The notes under the pieces are model-generated. The model was not told the DNA's origin and did not search any database. It was given only the letters and a program-made list of their open reading frames with translations. A DNA stretch of 8,891 nt from the NCBI GenBank assembly GCA_020047835.1, contig JAIFNJ010000189.1, forward strand, positions 1 to 8,891. The letters are read 5' to 3'. Of the stretch, positions 6,464-8,891 are shown piece by piece. The position numbers were made by a program, and so were the translations under genes. The first letter of the stretch is position 1, and every line of letters begins with the position of its first letter. The stretch is from Bacteroidota bacterium. GTDB lineage: Bacteria > Bacteroidota > Bacteroidia > Bacteroidales > SZUA-534.

Positions 6464-8023
6464 TTATTTTTTAGGTTTAACAAAAACATCTTTTCGCTCC
6501 ACTTTGCTTCCGGCGGCTACATCGGGTATTGTAATTTTAAAATCGATTACTTCAATTGTTTCGCCCTGAATTTCAATGGTATAAATTCCTGGAGGCAATG
6601 CTAGAGTTACTTGTTTATTACCTAAATCGTACTTGTAAGTACCAAAAACAATTTTTCCTTTCGAATAGGCGGTAACTTTAATGGTAGAATCTTGTACATT
6701 AAAATCAGCTTTGGCCTCAGGGGTTCCAGTTTTTAAGCTGACTATGAGAATTTTAACCGATGGATCTTCCTGATTAAAAACTACCCGATATAAATCGGAA
6801 TGACCAAAACCTTCTGGACGGCAGGCAGAAATAAATGCATACCGTTGGTCGGGTGAAAAGGCAATGGTTTTATTGTCAAAAACATCATTTAATGGATATC
6901 CAAAGTTAACGGGGCTTGTAAATTCTCGTGTGGTAGAATTTATAGCCGATTTAAATATATCGTATCCACCCATTGAATTCACTCCATTGGAGCAGAAATA
7001 GAGTTGCGTACCATCGTCAGAAAGCTGCGGAAAATCTTCATCATAAGCGGTATTAATTATATTGCCACAGTTACGCGCTGTTCCCCATTCTCCGGTAGGA
7101 AGTTTCAATGAATAATATATATCCATTCCACCCAATCCTTCGGCTCGGTTGCTTGAAAAAAACAAGGTGTCGCCATTTTGGCTTTCGGTGGCTGCAATTT
7201 CCGGTCCTTTGGAATTTACATTCTCATTCAAAAAAGTCTTTGTTTTAAATCCCTTTCCTATTCTTTCTACAGCTACAATATCCTGATATGCTTCGTATCC
7301 TTGAGGTTGTACAAAAAGTTTATCGTTAGCTCTTGAAAAACCTGCCACAAATTCATCATCCAAATTGTTAATTATAGTCGATACCTTACCTTTTTCAAAG
7401 GAGCCATCGTCAATAATCGATAAGTAAATACTGTTTGTGTATAGCATTAACTTGGCATCGTATTTTTGATTGGAAGTGTAAACAAGCAGTTCGCCATCGG
7501 GAGAAATTACCGGGGTTATTTCATCCATGGTGGAATTTATTCCTTTGCCTAAGTTGATAAATGAAACATCGAGCGGTTTATTTATCATTGATTGTGCATT
7601 AAGTGTCATTTTTAACCACAAATTGGCGATATCAATAATTTTTTGATTTTTACCCGATAGCCGGGCACATTTTTCGAAGGATGCCAATGCGTTTTCAAAC
7701 TGATAGTTATAAAGATAAGCCCTACCCATTTCGAAACAAAACTGGGGATCATTTTTCTGCCCCTCTTCCACTAATTGAAGAAATTTTAGTGCTTTCCAGG
7801 GTTCATGATTGGTATATAAATGGCAAATTCCCAATCGATAATTGTAAATGGGATTGGTTGAATCTTTTCCCTGCAATTGGGTATATAATTTTAAAGCTAC
7901 TGAAAAGCTATTCGATTTGAAATGATAATTGGCATCGTGTTCCGTTTTTTGAGCAAATACACTCAAAGAACTTGCTGTGAAAGTTAGCACGGCAATAAAG
8001 GTAAATAATTTCATGTTCATCAT
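6464..8023 (-). CDS. Secreted TPR and PD40 beta-propeller protein
   Basis: The 519-residue product has a Sec signal peptide (hydrophobic 6-23, likely cleavage after Ala24 in FAQ). Residues about 30-135 carry TPR-like helical repeats (for example YNYRLGICHLYTNHEPWKAL and FCFEMGRAYLYNYQFENALA). PD40 (WD40-like, TolB-type) propeller blades follow at about 168 (ITPVISPDGELLVYTSN), 272 (GPEIAATESQNGDTLFFSSN), 327 (DEDFPQLSDDGTQLYFCSN) and 382 (NKTIAFSPDQRYAFISA). The last 100 residues look like a beta-sandwich (LPPGIYTIEIQGE). The TPR + PD40 order is shared with PorE-like envelope proteins of Bacteroidota, but the OmpA peptidoglycan-binding domain those carry is absent. A periplasmic or surface scaffolding role is inferred. 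The start could be 8023, 8020 or 8014 (MMNM cluster). Its neighbour upstream is a related PD40 protein, and the exonuclease gene follows within 11 bp. Confidence 0.87.
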   Translation of the reverse strand: MMNMKLFTFIAVLTFTASSLSVFAQKTEHDANYHFKSNSFSVALKLYTQLQGKDSTNPIYNYRLGICHLYTNHEPWKALKFLQLVEEGQKNDPQFCFEMGRAYLYNYQFENALASFEKCARLSGKNQKIIDIANLWLKMTLNAQSMINKPLDVSFINLGKGINSTMDEITPVISPDGELLVYTSNQKYDAKLMLYTNSIYLSIIDDGSFEKGKVSTIINNLDDEFVAGFSRANDKLFVQPQGYEAYQDIVAVERIGKGFKTKTFLNENVNSKGPEIAATESQNGDTLFFSSNRAEGLGGMDIYYSLKLPTGEWGTARNCGNIINTAYDEDFPQLSDDGTQLYFCSNGVNSMGGYDIFKSAINSTTREFTSPVNFGYPLNDVFDNKTIAFSPDQRYAFISACRPEGFGHSDLYRVVFNQEDPSVKILIVSLKTGTPEAKADFNVQDSTIKVTAYSKGKIVFGTYKYDLGNKQVTLALPPGIYTIEIQGETIEVIDFKITIPDVAAGSKVERKDVFVKPKK

Positions 8024-8106
8024 TTTGTTAAAGGGTTATATCATTTTCAAAAATCATAATTTCCATCAAATTATTTTAAAAGTTGATGTTTAATTCAATG
8101 ATTGCA
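8024..8106. other. 83-bp AT-rich spacer between the two PD40 genes
   Basis: This spacer is non-coding and strongly AT-rich. It contains no stem-loop with a T-run, so I see no intrinsic terminator after the upstream PD40 gene. No well-spaced promoter pair was found. It could hold a promoter for the downstream TPR/PD40 gene, or simply be a read-through spacer. Confidence 0.45.
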
Positions 8107-8891
8107 TTATTGTTTCAAATAAATAGTTCGGTAAACCTCTTTTTCTTCAGCGGTTATTTTTAATGTTTCAAAGTACCCTTCGGTTTTTCCATCAAATTTA
8201 ACTTCTAAACGGTAAGTTCCGGGGAATAAGGCTCCAAAGAACATGCCCCCATCACTTAATACTTCTAATTGAGAAATGATATTCCCAAAATTATCAAATA
8301 ACGTGGCATACGCTTTCAAAAAATCTTCAGAATAAGGCACTGAATTTGATTCGGTTCCAACCATTACAGTTCCAATAATTGTCACCGCTTGGTTTTCGTC
8401 ACCAAAGGTAACTTTATAAATATCTAATTTTCCAATGCCCTCTTTCCGGTTTGCCGCTAAATAGGCAGTTTTTCCATCGGAGGTAAATGAAATGGAGGTG
8501 TTGTCTAAAGGGGTGTTTATAGGGACTCCTAAATTGAAAGGTGGGGTCCATGATTGTAAGGAATCTATATACGAAGTTCTAAAAAGATCGTATTCACCAA
8601 TTCCTCTGTGTCCGCGGCTAGCAAAGTAAAAGGTTCTGCCATCGGGGCTTAAGCTGGGAAAATTTTCATCATATTCGGTATTTATGGTGCTACCAATATT
8701 TTGCGATGGGCTCCAAATTCCATTCACATCTTTTTTAGAGATATAAATATCCAAACCACCACGGCCGCCTCTTCGGTCGCTGGCATAATAAATGGTATTG
8801 CCATCCGGTGAAAGGCAAGCCCCCATTTCCACTCCTGGGGTATTCATATCCGATGGGATTTCATTTTTAATGGCATTGGTAAATTTGCTTC
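8107..8891 (-). CDS. PD40 beta-propeller protein, C-terminal part (5' end beyond window)
   Basis: The frame is open from the right window edge (first complete codon at 8889) to the stop at 8107-8109, giving 260 residues. The ATG at 8847 is internal, because coding sense and propeller character continue upstream of it. Three PD40-like blades are visible: ACLSPDGNTIYYASDRRGG (about 8760-8825), DENFPSLSPDGRTFYFASRG (about 8615-8675) and SISFTSDGKTAYLAANRKEG (about 8445-8505), each followed by a G-x-x-DIY or YDLF turn. The last 90 or so residues are a predicted beta-sandwich (GGMFFGALFPGTYRLEVKFDG), like carboxypeptidase-regulatory or Ig-like modules. There is no OmpA domain. The shared phrases GSTINTEYDENFP here and INTAYDEDFP in the next gene indicate paralogy with the adjacent TPR/PD40 protein. 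The protein is probably exported, but its N-terminus is not visible. Confidence 0.82.
   Translation of the reverse strand, partial: SKFTNAIKNEIPSDMNTPGVEMGACLSPDGNTIYYASDRRGGRGGLDIYISKKDVNGIWSPSQNIGSTINTEYDENFPSLSPDGRTFYFASRGHRGIGEYDLFRTSYIDSLQSWTPPFNLGVPINTPLDNTSISFTSDGKTAYLAANRKEGIGKLDIYKVTFGDENQAVTIIGTVMVGTESNSVPYSEDFLKAYATLFDNFGNIISQLEVLSDGGMFFGALFPGTYRLEVKFDGKTEGYFETLKITAEEKEVYRTIYLKQ

Noticed and set aside
5773..6474. Plus-strand open frames at 5773-6027 and 6094-6474
   Set aside because: They are antisense to the exonuclease gene, which has all its catalytic residues. Their Ser-rich composition is typical of shadow frames.
7681..7920. Plus-strand open frame inside the TPR/PD40 gene
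   Set aside because: It is antisense to well-formed TPR repeats and has no recognisable features.
8845..8847. ATG at 8847 as the start of the right-edge PD40 gene
   Set aside because: The reading frame stays open to the window edge, no signal peptide follows the ATG, and a propeller blade begins only a few residues later, so this is an internal Met of a truncated gene.

Overview
The window looks like chromosomal DNA from a member of the Bacteroidota. It is AT-rich. Its genes are of types common in that phylum: an ABCG-like ATPase with a TerB-like N-terminus, secreted TPR/PD40 proteins and a small OB-fold lipoprotein. Clear Shine-Dalgarno sequences are mostly absent, and one promoter candidate resembles the Bacteroidota TTTG / TAnnTTTG pattern. 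The order or genus cannot be told from the sequence alone.

Layout. Positions 1-2056 (minus) hold most of a large ABC transporter gene that runs off the left edge. It is divergent from folK (plus, 2172-2669), a folate biosynthesis kinase. folK converges on upp (minus, 2771-3421), the pyrimidine salvage enzyme uracil phosphoribosyltransferase. A 356-bp AT-rich non-coding stretch follows. Next is a plus-strand gene for a predicted lipoprotein with a C-terminal OB-fold-like domain (3778-4476), closed by a clear stem-loop terminator at about 4497-4522.

The right half (4572-8891) is all on the minus strand. In transcription order it holds a partial PD40 propeller protein entering from the right edge, a full-length secreted TPR + PD40 protein, a DEDDh 3'-5' exonuclease with an extra C-terminal domain, a fumarylacetoacetate hydrolase family enzyme, and a small protein of unknown function. 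The last four genes are closely spaced (11 bp, 89 bp, then 4 bp or an 11-bp overlap) and may be one operon. An 83-bp gap separates the two PD40 genes, which look like paralogues.

The window is mostly housekeeping and cell-envelope genes. I see no rRNA, tRNA, CRISPR array, insertion sequence or phage gene, and no convincing new defence or mobile system. The least ordinary items are the multi-domain ABC protein, the exonuclease with its C-terminal add-on, the unknown small protein coupled to the hydrolase, and the adjacent PD40 pair.
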